NCBI RefSeq assembly: GCF_028290785.1 | Contig: NZ_JAQGJD010000401.1 | Location: 1 to 39,116 of the forward strand | Source: Tardiphaga sp. | Lineage (GTDB): Bacteria > Pseudomonadota > Alphaproteobacteria > Rhizobiales > Xanthobacteraceae | Direction of reading: 5' to 3' | DNA: 39,116 nucleotides | Notes under the pieces: model-generated | Told to the model about the DNA's origin: nothing | The model's input: only the letters and a program-made list of their open reading frames with translations | The model's database searches: none | Shown: positions 7,921 to 15,537 of the stretch, one piece after another | How positions within the stretch are numbered: the stretch's first letter is position 1 | How the letters are laid out: each line of letters opens with the position of its first letter | Made by a program: the position numbers and the translations under genes

Positions 7921-7997
7921 CGTAGGATGGGTTGAGCTCTTTGCGAAACCCATCGGCAGAGGGTGATGGGTTCGCAAAGAGCTCAACCCATCCTACG
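7921..7997. repeat. Palindromic repeat type A, copy 2
   Basis: The most symmetrical copy: CGTAGGATGGGTTGAGCTCT on the left, with its complement AGAGCTCAACCCATCCTACG on the right, plus the inner GCGAAACCCATC / GATGGGTTCGC arms. It lies between the convergent vanB and MFS genes and could act as a two-way terminator. Confidence 0.88.
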
Positions 7998-8011
7998 CCC
8001 GATGATCCCGT

Positions 8012-9187
8012 TTAGGGAGTTGTCCGAGACAGGGCCAGCAACGAAACGAGCGACAGCAGCAGCACCGCAGCGCCGTAGCTAAAGGCCACGTTGTCCAGCC
8101 CGATCAGCGGGACCGACAAGCCGGCGATTACGGCTGGCAGACTGAAAGCCAAGTAGGATTGCACGTAGAACGTCGACAGCAGCCCGGCGCGCTGGTCGGG
8201 ATGCGCCGTGGGCAGCAGGGTGCGCAGCGTGCCGGAGAAGGTGGCGCCAAATCCGACGCCGGCAATCATGGTGCCGCCGAGCAGCGCGGCCACCTGCTGC
8301 TGCTGGATTCCGAGCAGGGAAACGGCGACGCCGAGCGCCAACGCGCCGGTGCCGAACATCAGCAGGCGCCGCGCCGGCCAGTTTCTCAGCGTCGCCACCG
8401 CGACCGCCGCGGTCAGCATCAGCGCCGACACCACCACGCCGCCGGTCCATGGCGACACCACATGCATGGTCGTCGCGACCACCGTCGGCATCAGCGACAG
8501 GTAGAAGCTGCCCAGCGCCCAGCCCGCCACGTTGGCGGGCGTCAGCCGCAGCAGGACCGGCCGCGATTGCGCGGGCACGCTGAATTGCGGCCATAGCGAC
8601 GCCAGCGCACCGGCCTTTCGCGAACCGCTCTCCGCCATGAACCACAGCAGCACGATCATCACCACGGTGAGCCCGAATAATACTTCATAGACCGCATGCA
8701 ACGGGTCGGGCGCGAACGTCAGCAGCACCACGGCACCGAGCGATCCTGCCGACAGTCCCAGAAAAGCGGTGATGCTGTTGAGCAAGGGTCCGCGTTCCCT
8801 GTTGGTATCGAGGATCGCGGCGCCCAGCGCCGTCGTCCCGATGCCGACGCAGACCCCCTGGACGGCGCGGGCCAGTATCAACTGGCCGAGTCCGGCAGCT
8901 TCGGCGAACAGCACCATCGCCACGGCGTTAATGAGCAGCGCTGCCAGGATCACCGGCTTGCGTCCGACATAATCGGACAGCCCGCCCACCGTCAGCAGCG
9001 CCGCGAGCAGGCTGACGACGTAGACCGCGAACACCACCGTGATCCAGAACGGCGTCAGATGCATCGTTTCCTGATACAGCCGGTACAGCGGCGTCGGTGC
9101 GCTGCTGCTGGCCCCGATCAGAAGCGCGCCCAGAAAGCTGTAGATCGTCATGGCACCGTGAGACAGCCTGCGCGACGCAGCTATCAC
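8012..9187 (-). CDS. MFS transporter, probable drug- or metabolite-efflux type
   Basis: A 391-residue protein with 12 predicted membrane segments. The loop between segments 2 and 3 reads GGLSDYVGRKPV, the major-facilitator signature. The substrate is not predictable. I chose GTG 9187: its first bases overlap the stop of the acetyltransferase gene (GTGA), and GAGAAGG lies just upstream. An ATG at 9238 in the same frame would overlap that gene by 55 bp and has no ribosome binding site; ATG 9152 is a shorter option. It is the last gene of a probable three-gene operon (SMP-30, GNAT, MFS). Confidence 0.75.
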   Translation of the reverse strand: MIAASRRLSHGAMTIYSFLGALLIGASSSAPTPLYRLYQETMHLTPFWITVVFAVYVVSLLAALLTVGGLSDYVGRKPVILAALLINAVAMVLFAEAAGLGQLILARAVQGVCVGIGTTALGAAILDTNRERGPLLNSITAFLGLSAGSLGAVVLLTFAPDPLHAVYEVLFGLTVVMIVLLWFMAESGSRKAGALASLWPQFSVPAQSRPVLLRLTPANVAGWALGSFYLSLMPTVVATTMHVVSPWTGGVVVSALMLTAAVAVATLRNWPARRLLMFGTGALALGVAVSLLGIQQQQVAALLGGTMIAGVGFGATFSGTLRTLLPTAHPDQRAGLLSTFYVQSYLAFSLPAVIAGLSVPLIGLDNVAFSYGAAVLLLSLVSLLALSRTTP

Positions 9188-9771
9188 CGCGCCTTCTCGT
9201 TCAGTTGGTAGGTCAGGTGCGCTTTCACTGTCGGCCATTCGCTGGCGATAATGCTGTACACCACGGTGTCGCGCAGCGTGCCGTTCGGCGCGATCTGGTG
9301 GTTGCGCAAGATGCCATCGTATTTGGCGCCGAGCCGCTCGATGGCGCGGCGCGACTGCTGGTTGAAGAAGTGCGTGCGGAATTCCACCGCGATACAATCC
9401 AGCGTCTCGAAAGCATGACCCAACAACAGCAGCTTGCACTGGGTGTTGAGTGCGGTGCGCTGCACCCGCTTGGCATACCAGGTCGAGCCGATCTCGACGC
9501 GGCGGTTGGCGGCATCGACATTCATGTAGGTGGTCATGCCGGCGACCTTGCCGTCGACATCCAGCACGGTGAACGGCAGCATTGCGCCGGAAGCCTGCAG
9601 GGCCAGCCGGCGCTCGATCTCGGCTGGCATCTTCTCCGCCGTGGGAATCGCGGTGTACCAGATCGCCGAGAGGTCGCCGATGGCCTCGATCAGGCCATCG
9701 CGCTGGTCGGCTGAGAGAGGAACGAGCCGGGCATGAGGGCCAGAGAGCGTTACAGGTTCAAGCCACGGCAT
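9184..9771 (-). CDS. GNAT-family N-acetyltransferase, RimJ/RimL type
   Basis: A 195-residue protein with the features of the Acetyltransf_3 / RimJ-RimL group: an N-terminal LSGPHARLVPLS segment, the central strand region VEIGSTWYAK, a TALNTQCKLLLLGHAFE helix after the acetyl-CoA loop, and NQQSRRAIERLGAKYDGILR towards the end, which is typical for the group. Known members acetylate protein N termini, amino acids or small molecules; the substrate here is unknown. ATG 9771 has AAGGA upstream and begins 10 bp after the SMP-30 gene. It is coupled to the downstream MFS gene by a GTGA overlap, which suggests the acetylated product and the transporter could be functionally linked. Confidence 0.78.
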   Translation of the reverse strand: MPWLEPVTLSGPHARLVPLSADQRDGLIEAIGDLSAIWYTAIPTAEKMPAEIERRLALQASGAMLPFTVLDVDGKVAGMTTYMNVDAANRRVEIGSTWYAKRVQRTALNTQCKLLLLGHAFETLDCIAVEFRTHFFNQQSRRAIERLGAKYDGILRNHQIAPNGTLRDTVVYSIIASEWPTVKAHLTYQLNEKAR

Positions 9772-9781
9772 CGAGCATCCT

Positions 9782-10717
9782 TCATCTATTCAAGAAATTC
9801 AGCGGCAGGCCGCCGCGCGGCCAGTCCATCGCAATCAGTTCGCCCTTGCCCGACAGCGTGATGTAGGCGGTCTTCAGTTCGGGGCCGCCGAACGCGATGT
9901 TGGTGGTGACGCGGTCACCGGTAGGCACCTGTTCCACCAATTTTCCGTCCGGCGCAATCACCGAAATGCAGCCGCTCACCAGGGTTGCGACGCAGACATT
10001 GCCGGAGGCTTCGACGCCCATGGAATCGAACATCTGGTAGCCGCCGAGGCCGGCGATCGGACGTCCGCGCTCGCCACGATAGATCACATCGCCAGGCTTC
10101 ACTTCACCGGGCGCCGAGAGGTCATAGGCCCACAGCCGCGCGGTCGGAGTTTCCGCGATGTACATGGTTTTCTCGTCGGGTGAGAGCCCGATGCCGTTGG
10201 CCGGCAGCACGCCGAACACCTGCTCGGTCAGCCCGGTCGCACCGGGCTTCATGTAATAGGCGGCGCCGACATCCATATCGCGGGCGCGACGCTTGCCGAG
10301 ATCGCTAAACCACAGTCCGCCCTGCCGGTCGAATACCAGGTCGTTCGGTCCCTTCAGGGGATGCTCGCCGCATTTGTCGAACAGCGTCTCGACCTTGCCG
10401 GATTGCAGATCGACGCGCTGGATCGAGCCGCCGATATATTCGTGCGGCTCCGGCGCGCCGGGCATGATGGTGCCACGCGAAGGCACCCAGCCGAAGCCGC
10501 CATTGTTGCAGATGTACATCTTGCCGTCCGGGCCGAGCGCCGCGCCATTCGGTCCCCCGGGAATCTTCGCGACGATTTCCTTGCGGCCATCGGGCCACAC
10601 CCGGGTCAGTTGCTGCGCCCGGATTTCCACCAGGATCACCGAGCCGTCCGGCATCGCCACCGGGCCTTCGGGAAAAGCGAGATCGGTGGCAAGCACGCGG
10701 ATGTTGGGCGTGGACAT
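9782..10717 (-). CDS. SMP-30/gluconolactonase/LRE family protein (lactonase-like beta-propeller)
   Basis: A 311-residue predicted six-bladed beta-propeller. Family hallmarks are FPEGPVAMPDGSVILVEI near the start (metal-ligand Glu in the first blade), GGPNGAALGPDGKMYICNNGG, PNDLVFDRQGGLWFSD, and ANGIGLSPDEKTMYIAET, whose Asn and Asp residues normally complete the calcium site. Family members hydrolyse aldonolactones and similar lactones. AAGGAGG lies 6 bases before ATG 10717, which fixes the start over the ATG at 10723 that abuts the Shine-Dalgarno. It is first in an operon with GNAT and MFS genes, and divergent from an ABC solute-binding protein, sharing a 272-bp intergenic region. The substrate is open. 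Confidence 0.82.
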   Translation of the reverse strand: MSTPNIRVLATDLAFPEGPVAMPDGSVILVEIRAQQLTRVWPDGRKEIVAKIPGGPNGAALGPDGKMYICNNGGFGWVPSRGTIMPGAPEPHEYIGGSIQRVDLQSGKVETLFDKCGEHPLKGPNDLVFDRQGGLWFSDLGKRRARDMDVGAAYYMKPGATGLTEQVFGVLPANGIGLSPDEKTMYIAETPTARLWAYDLSAPGEVKPGDVIYRGERGRPIAGLGGYQMFDSMGVEASGNVCVATLVSGCISVIAPDGKLVEQVPTGDRVTTNIAFGGPELKTAYITLSGKGELIAMDWPRGGLPLNFLNR

Positions 10718-10989
10718 GGGCATCCTCCTTGTTCTTGTTGCTTGCAGGCGGATACCAGGGCGATCCCGCGCGTGCGGCATGTTGCTTGCCGGCGATGGTA
10801 GGCAACTCGCCCTCCATTGCCAAGCGAGCGAAAATTTCGCGCGATGGCAATTCCGCACTGCGATGCGCAGCGCCGCACACCTTGCTGGCAACGCCCATGC
10901 ATTCGTGCATACTCGCCCTGCATTTGCGCCGACGGCTCACCATCCGCGAAGACGGAGGGAGCCGCGGTTAAACCTCAGGGAGGACGACG

Positions 10990-12216
10990 ATGCGACCCCA
11001 CGCCAGAACTGGAATGACTGCGACGCTTGCCGCGCTGCTGCTCGGCGCCATGGCCGTATCCGCCCATGCGCAGAAGAAATACGACACCGGCGCCACCGAT
11101 ACCGAGATCAAGATCGGCAACATCATGCCGTATAGCGGCCCGGCCTCTTCCTACGCCACCATCGGCAAGACCGAGGCGGCGTACTTCAAGATGATCAACG
11201 AGAAGGGCGGCATCAACGGCCGCAAGATCAACTACATCAGCTATGACGACGGCTACAGCCCGCCGAAGACGGTGGAGCAGGCTCGCAAACTGGTTGAGAG
11301 CGACGAGGTGCTGTTCATCCTGAATCCGCTCGGCACGCCCGGCAACACTGCGATTCAAAAATACATGAACACCAAGAAGGTGCCGCAACTGTTCGTCTCG
11401 ACCGGCGCCGCGAAATGGGCCGACCCGAAGAACTATCCGTGGACCATGGGCTGGCAGCCGAGCTACCAGGCCGAAGCGCGGATCTACGCGCAATACATCA
11501 TGAAGAATCACCCGGACAAGAAGGTCGGCGTGCTGTTCGCCAATGACGATTTCGGCAAGGATTACCTGGTCGGCCTGCATGAGGGCTTCGGCAGCAAGGA
11601 CAAGGACTATATCGTCAGCGAAGTGCCCTATGAGACCAGTTCACCGACGGTGGATTCGCAGATCGTGCAGATCAAGGCGGCCAATCCCGACATCTTCATC
11701 AACATAGCGACGCCGAAATTCGCCGCGCAGGCCATCAAGAAGGTCGGTGAGATGGGCTGGAAGCCGATCCACATCGTCAGCAACGTTTCGGCCTCGGTCG
11801 GAGGCGTCATGAAACCCGCCGGCTACGCCAATTCGCAGGACGTGCTCAGCGCAGCCTACTTGAAGGATCCCAAAGATCCGACCTGGAAGAACGATCCTGG
11901 CATGTTGGAGTGGAGCGCCTTCATGGACAAATACTATCCCGAAGGCGACAAGGAGGACAGCGCTACCGTGTTCGGCTACGGCGTTTCGCAAGGCATCGTG
12001 CAGGTCCTGACGCAATGCGGCGATGACCTCACCCGCGAGAACATCATGAAACAGGCCGCCAATCTCGATATGGAGATCGGCATCTACCTGCCGGGTACCA
12101 AGATCAAGACCAGCCCGACCGACTTCAGCCCGCTCGACCAGTTGCAGATGATGCGCTTCAAGGGCGAGAGCTGGGAGTTGTTCGGGCCATTGATGTCTGG
12201 AGGGAAGGAGTCGTAG
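10990..12216 (+). CDS. Branched-chain-amino-acid-type ABC transporter solute-binding protein (orphan)
   Basis: A 408-residue periplasmic protein of the type I Peripla_BP_6 (LivJ-like) group. A signal peptide covers residues 1-28 (hydrophobic ATLAALLLGAMAVSA, cleavage after AHAQ). The mature part begins with the typical EIKIGNIMPYSGPASSYATIG segment and contains NEKGGINGRKI, the usual second landmark. In soil bacteria such proteins bind amino acids, amides or aromatic acids. GGGAGG precedes ATG 10990. No permease or ATPase gene is adjacent, so it must use components encoded elsewhere; the divergent SMP-30 operon is the only close neighbour. A hairpin at 12227-12277 ends the gene. Confidence 0.85.
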   Translation: MRPHARTGMTATLAALLLGAMAVSAHAQKKYDTGATDTEIKIGNIMPYSGPASSYATIGKTEAAYFKMINEKGGINGRKINYISYDDGYSPPKTVEQARKLVESDEVLFILNPLGTPGNTAIQKYMNTKKVPQLFVSTGAAKWADPKNYPWTMGWQPSYQAEARIYAQYIMKNHPDKKVGVLFANDDFGKDYLVGLHEGFGSKDKDYIVSEVPYETSSPTVDSQIVQIKAANPDIFINIATPKFAAQAIKKVGEMGWKPIHIVSNVSASVGGVMKPAGYANSQDVLSAAYLKDPKDPTWKNDPGMLEWSAFMDKYYPEGDKEDSATVFGYGVSQGIVQVLTQCGDDLTRENIMKQAANLDMEIGIYLPGTKIKTSPTDFSPLDQLQMMRFKGESWELFGPLMSGGKES

Positions 12217-12226
12217 GCAATCGCAG

Positions 12227-12277
12227 CTTCTTCCCTTCTCCCAGCGCGAAACTTCGCTCGGGGGAGCGGGAAGGAAG
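12227..12277. terminator. Inverted repeat between convergent genes, probable two-way terminator
   Basis: CTTCTTCCCTTCTCCC on the left pairs with GGGGGAGCGGGAAGGAAG on the right around a GCGAAACTTCGC core. It separates the solute-binding-protein gene (+) from the small secreted protein gene (-). Confidence 0.55.
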
Positions 12278-12281
12278 CCCC

Positions 12282-12620
12282 CTACTTCGCCGCGCCGTCC
12301 TTCGCCGGCGCGGCGGTGGCGGCCGGCGCCGGCTTCTTCTGCGCCGCCTGCAACTCCTCAACCGACTTCTGCAGCGTCGCCATCACCCCCTTCAGCGCCT
12401 CGATCTGCCGGTTGGCAGCGTCGAGCTTCTGCTGGTTGTCGATGCCGAGCTTGCCGATCGTTTTCTGCAGGAAGTTGACGTTGCTCTGCAGGCAACTGGT
12501 GCGACGCTCCATGGTTTTTTCCACGGTGCAGATCTCGATGCCCGGCACGTCCTGCGCCTGCGCGTGGCCGGCGCCGACAACGAACATCAGCAGCATCATC
12601 GCAAATCGGGTCTGGCGCAT
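12282..12620 (-). CDS. Small secreted coiled-coil protein of unknown function
   Basis: A 112-residue protein. The first 23 residues form a signal peptide (basic start, hydrophobic MMLLMFVVGAGHA, probable cleavage after AQAQ). The mature protein has two cysteines (near 32 and 43) that could pair in the periplasm, then a heptad-like helix about 50-93 (QKTIGKLGIDNQQKLDAANR onwards), and a disordered Ala/Pro/Lys tail. It resembles small periplasmic proteins of unknown role common in Bradyrhizobiaceae. It converges with the upstream solute-binding protein; no operon partner is visible. Confidence 0.65.
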   Translation of the reverse strand: MRQTRFAMMLLMFVVGAGHAQAQDVPGIEICTVEKTMERRTSCLQSNVNFLQKTIGKLGIDNQQKLDAANRQIEALKGVMATLQKSVEELQAAQKKPAPAATAAPAKDGAAK

Positions 12621-12737
12621 CGGGACCTCGTCGTTTCCATGAAGTTGGCACAGCCAAGCGGCGCAGACGCGCGGCTGTCAACCGTCCGGACGGAACCACG
12701 ATGCCCGGCCGCCGTTATGTTCCCGGAGTACCCCGAC

Positions 12738-12947
12738 ATGGCAACACGCGAACGACGACTGGCCGAGTTCAATGGCCAGGGCGACCCGATGCCCGATCAG
12801 AGGGTGGAGGTGCTGTGCGAAGACCACAGCGGCACCTATCAGTTGCCGTTTCCATGCAAATTCGTCGATGGCGAATGGAAGAACGCGGAATCCGGCAGCG
12901 TAGTCGAGGCCAAGGTGATCGGCTGGCGGCTGCCGCGGTTCGGTTGA
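12738..12947 (+). CDS. Small conserved-looking hypothetical protein
   Basis: A 69-residue, soluble, acidic protein starting MATRERRLAEFNGQGDPM and ending GWRLPRFG. It has two cysteines (in VEVLCEDH and FPCKFVDG) and a compact beta-rich look (GTYQLPFPCKF, EAKVIGWRLP). GGAG lies nine bases before ATG 12738; an in-frame ATG at 12717 is an alternative. Coding bias and the well-formed, low-Ala composition make it more credible than overlapping frames. I do not recognise the family. The 285 bp after it show nothing that I can assign. Confidence 0.5.
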   Translation: MATRERRLAEFNGQGDPMPDQRVEVLCEDHSGTYQLPFPCKFVDGEWKNAESGSVVEAKVIGWRLPRFG

Positions 12948-13232
12948 ACGTCCGCGCCGGCGTCGATGCAGCGACCAGGTGTCTCATTCTGCGACGCAGA
13001 ATACCGCCGGGTTAATGATTGGAACGCGGGCGGAACGAACCGCGCCCGAATCGACGGTTCTGATTCGCGCGGTGGGTATGCACACGCATCTGGTGCCGCG
13101 CCTGCCGGACAGCACCACATGCAGAGAGACCGCAAGCCTGGTGCCCGCCGATTCCCGCCCAATATTAACTTTTCGCCGCCTTGCGACGATCAGCCAGCTT
13201 TGAGCAGTAACGGGCGCCGGTCCGGCCGGCCC

Positions 13233-14372
13233 TTACGCGTATAAATACCCGACCGGTCTGCCTTCGGTACGCAGCGGACGAATGTCCTTTTGCGTGATGA
13301 TCTTGGCCGCCAGACCATCGATCTCGTCGCGCTGCGTCGGCGTCCAGCTACGAAGCTGCTCCATGCCTTTCAGAAGGCCGAGCCGTAGAACCTGGGTATT
13401 TTCGCCTAGCCCGACCAGACTGGTCGCGTTCTTGCCCGCCGTCACCACATCGCCAGCCGCCAGCTCAAACGTCTTCCCCGCACTGTCCGTGAATTCGGCG
13501 GTGCCGCGAATGACGCGATAGATAACCACCTCGCCTTTCGCGAACGAAGCGACGTCTACCGCCGCCGAAGAGCTCTTTGGCAACAGGGACTGGCCGCGCG
13601 GATCGGTGGCAATGATGTGTCCTGTCACCAGATGACCGCTCGGCACCTCGATTCCGATATCCCGCACGTAAACCGGTGTGGCGGACTTAATGGCACTGTC
13701 GGCCAGCGGCTTGAATAGCGCATCCAGCGCCAGCGGGTCCTGCAGCCAGAAGCCGGCATCGGCCGGACGATCGTGCATCGCATGGGTCCAGGCCACCCGC
13801 GGCGTTTCGGCCTCGTCGATCTGATCCGGGCCGACGATGGTCGGGTTCGGGAAAGTCGTCGGGTCGGTCACGAACGCTTCGAGAAACTTGCCGGAGTAGC
13901 CCATGGACATCGCGTCCGGTACCACCGTCTGCGGCGTCTTCAGGTTCTCTTCCGTGGACAGGCCAGACCAGGTGTAAAATAGCTGACGATGCACGATCGC
14001 ACTTTGCAGCATCACCGCGCCGGGGCCGACATTGTAGAAGCGCCCATCGTAATCGAAAGTGAACATGCCCGATGTGACCAGCACAAGCTGGAAGCCGCCC
14101 GGTGGAAGATGAAGATGGAAATCGGTGGGGCCGGTATCTTCGCGGTAGATCGGCAGATTGGTCGCGACCTCGTGGAGCAGGAAGGTTTCGTTGTTGGCGT
14201 GAAACCCTTCGTTGGCGCGGCTGTAGAGAGCCTGCGGGCGATACGTCGCTTCGTATGTCGTATCCTTGTGGCGATCGATGGCGACGAAATCCTGATGGTT
14301 GAGGCGGAGAGGATCGCCGTTCGGGCGGGTCAGGCCAGGCGATTTGAGATCGACGGTAGCATGCACATTCAT
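13233..14372 (-). CDS. Double-cupin-like protein of unknown function
   Basis: A 379-residue protein. Two beta-rich segments look cupin-like: one at about 80-155, with FHLHLPPGGFQLVLVTSGMF and a following YNVGPGAVMLQ; one at about 275-350, with VVIYRVIRGTAEFTDSAGKT and FELAAGDVVTAG. The classical two-His/Glu metal signature is only partly present in the first (HLHLPP) and absent in the second. I therefore cannot call it a dioxygenase. ATG 14372 is preceded by GGAGG at good spacing; a TTG at 14384 is the other possible start. The gene stands alone with a 341-bp upstream gap. It may be sensory or structural rather than enzymatic. Confidence 0.55.
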   Translation of the reverse strand: MNVHATVDLKSPGLTRPNGDPLRLNHQDFVAIDRHKDTTYEATYRPQALYSRANEGFHANNETFLLHEVATNLPIYREDTGPTDFHLHLPPGGFQLVLVTSGMFTFDYDGRFYNVGPGAVMLQSAIVHRQLFYTWSGLSTEENLKTPQTVVPDAMSMGYSGKFLEAFVTDPTTFPNPTIVGPDQIDEAETPRVAWTHAMHDRPADAGFWLQDPLALDALFKPLADSAIKSATPVYVRDIGIEVPSGHLVTGHIIATDPRGQSLLPKSSSAAVDVASFAKGEVVIYRVIRGTAEFTDSAGKTFELAAGDVVTAGKNATSLVGLGENTQVLRLGLLKGMEQLRSWTPTQRDEIDGLAAKIITQKDIRPLRTEGRPVGYLYA

Positions 14373-14713
14373 GGCATCCTCCAATCAGGCGGGGCGCTCG
14401 GCCCAATTGCTTCTGCAATGCACCATGCGAATTTCACGCCAGCCGGCTGAAGTGGAGTTTTGGTACCAGACAGCGCGAAAGCGACGGATTTCGCGGACTG
14501 GCGCGCCAATTCGCGGCTGCGACGTCACAACCTCTGGATACAAGTTGAGCAAGCTCTGCCCTATCTATGGGCCGTACACCCATGCCCGGCGCACCGTCAT
14601 TGAATGTGGAGTTCGTCGTGCCCGGGCTTGTCCCGGGCATCCACGACCTCGAGCGTTGCTACCAGAAAGAACGTGGGTGGCCGGGACAAGCCCGGCCATG
14701 ACGTCGCCCGGTC
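14373..14713. other. Intergenic region upstream of the double-cupin gene
   Basis: 341 bp between the starts/stops of two minus-strand genes. It contains repeat C2 (14615-14703) next to the GST stop codon, and about 240 bp that should hold the double-cupin promoter. I cannot pick a convincing -35/-10 pair, and see no RNA gene. Confidence 0.5.
14615..14703. repeat. Palindromic repeat type C, copy 2
   Basis: It starts CGTCGTGCCCGGGCTTGTCC and ends GGGACAAGCCCGGCCATGAC, its near-complement. It abuts the 3' end of the GST gene and may terminate or protect that message. Confidence 0.8.
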
Positions 14714-15367
14714 CTAGTACTCCACCTCGAGCTCTTCGATGTCCTCGTGCTCTTCCTTTGCCGCGGCGACCCATTCCTGCATTTCCGGCAGCGCCATCAC
14801 CATGCTGGCATAGGCGGATAGCTGCGGATCGAGCTTGACGTCGTAAGTCATGAAGCGCGTCACCACCGGCGCGTACATGGCGTCCGCCATGCTGCGCTGA
14901 CCGAACAAAAACGGGCCGCCCGACTTCGCCAGGCACTCGCGCCAGATCGTGCAGACACGGTCGATATCCGACTGCGCCCGCGACCAGATCTTGAAATTCG
15001 GGAAGTGGCCCTTGAGGTTGACCGGCAGGGACGCGCGCAGCGTGGTGAAGCCGGAATGGATCTCGCCTGATATCGAGCGGCAATGCGCCCGCAGGATCCG
15101 GTCCTGCGGCAGAAGCCCTGCTTCCGGCATGATCTCGTTGAGATATTCGGCGATCGCCAGGGTATCCCAGACCACCGCGCCCTCGTGGCGCAGGCAGGGC
15201 ACCAGAATCGACGACGACAGCAGCAGGATCTCGGCCTTGGCCGAGGCGTCATCCGGCGAGGTGATGATCTCGTCGAACTCCAGCCCGGAGAACTTGGTCA
15301 GCAGCCAGCCGCGCAACGACCACGACGAGTAGTTCTTGCTGCTGAGTGTCAGTGTCGCTTTCGCCAT
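14714..15367 (-). CDS. Glutathione S-transferase family protein
   Basis: A 217-residue two-domain GST. The N-terminal thioredoxin-like domain (about 3-80) carries SSKNYSSWSLRGWL, where Ser/Trp-Ser in the first helix is the likely glutathione-activating region, then ILVPCLRHEG with the cis-Pro, and VVWDTLAIAEYLNE, the Glu/Asp-Ser-type motif (here Asp-Thr). The helical C-terminal domain follows. ATG 15367 is preceded by GGGGAGAAGG. It is divergent from phaZ. Some GSTs near aromatic genes are maleylacetoacetate/pyruvate isomerases, but this one lacks evidence for that; a general detoxification role is equally possible. Confidence 0.82.
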   Translation of the reverse strand: MAKATLTLSSKNYSSWSLRGWLLTKFSGLEFDEIITSPDDASAKAEILLLSSSILVPCLRHEGAVVWDTLAIAEYLNEIMPEAGLLPQDRILRAHCRSISGEIHSGFTTLRASLPVNLKGHFPNFKIWSRAQSDIDRVCTIWRECLAKSGGPFLFGQRSMADAMYAPVVTRFMTYDVKLDPQLSAYASMVMALPEMQEWVAAAKEEHEDIEELEVEY

Positions 15368-15504
15368 GGCCTTCTCCCCTTTGCCGTACTGGCCAGTCCG
15401 AAGCGGCGGCCGGGCCCGGCTGCCTGCTGCATGGGCTGCCCGCATATTATACAGCAAACCATGTGCCAGTTTTAGAGACTGTTTGACTCCGCGCTGGCTT
15501 CGAT

Positions 15505-15517
15505 ATTGCATAGCAAT
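15505..15517. promoter_or_regulatory. Candidate PhaR-type site upstream of phaZ
   Basis: ATTGC-ATA-GCAAT is a perfect inverted repeat 20 bp before the phaZ start. The core TGC-N3-GCA matches the TGC-rich operator described for PhaR, the regulator of PHB granule genes in Paracoccus. No phaR gene lies in the window, so this is an inference from the motif. Confidence 0.4.
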
Positions 15518-15537
15518 AAAGCAGGGAAGAAATCCGG

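Noticed and set aside
8012-9439. A longer MFS start at 9439 or 9238
   Set aside because: The extension overlaps the acetyltransferase in another frame, is Arg/His-rich, and neither start has a ribosome binding site; GTG 9187 has GAGAAGG and a GTGA overlap.
10293-11135. Open frame spanning the gap between the SMP-30 gene and the solute-binding protein
   Set aside because: It runs antisense through the SMP-30 gene and into the signal peptide of the next gene in the wrong frame; no domain is visible.
13233-14372. Gentisate 1,2-dioxygenase or homogentisate dioxygenase
   Set aside because: Length is suitable, but the required His/Glu ligand pattern is missing from both halves.
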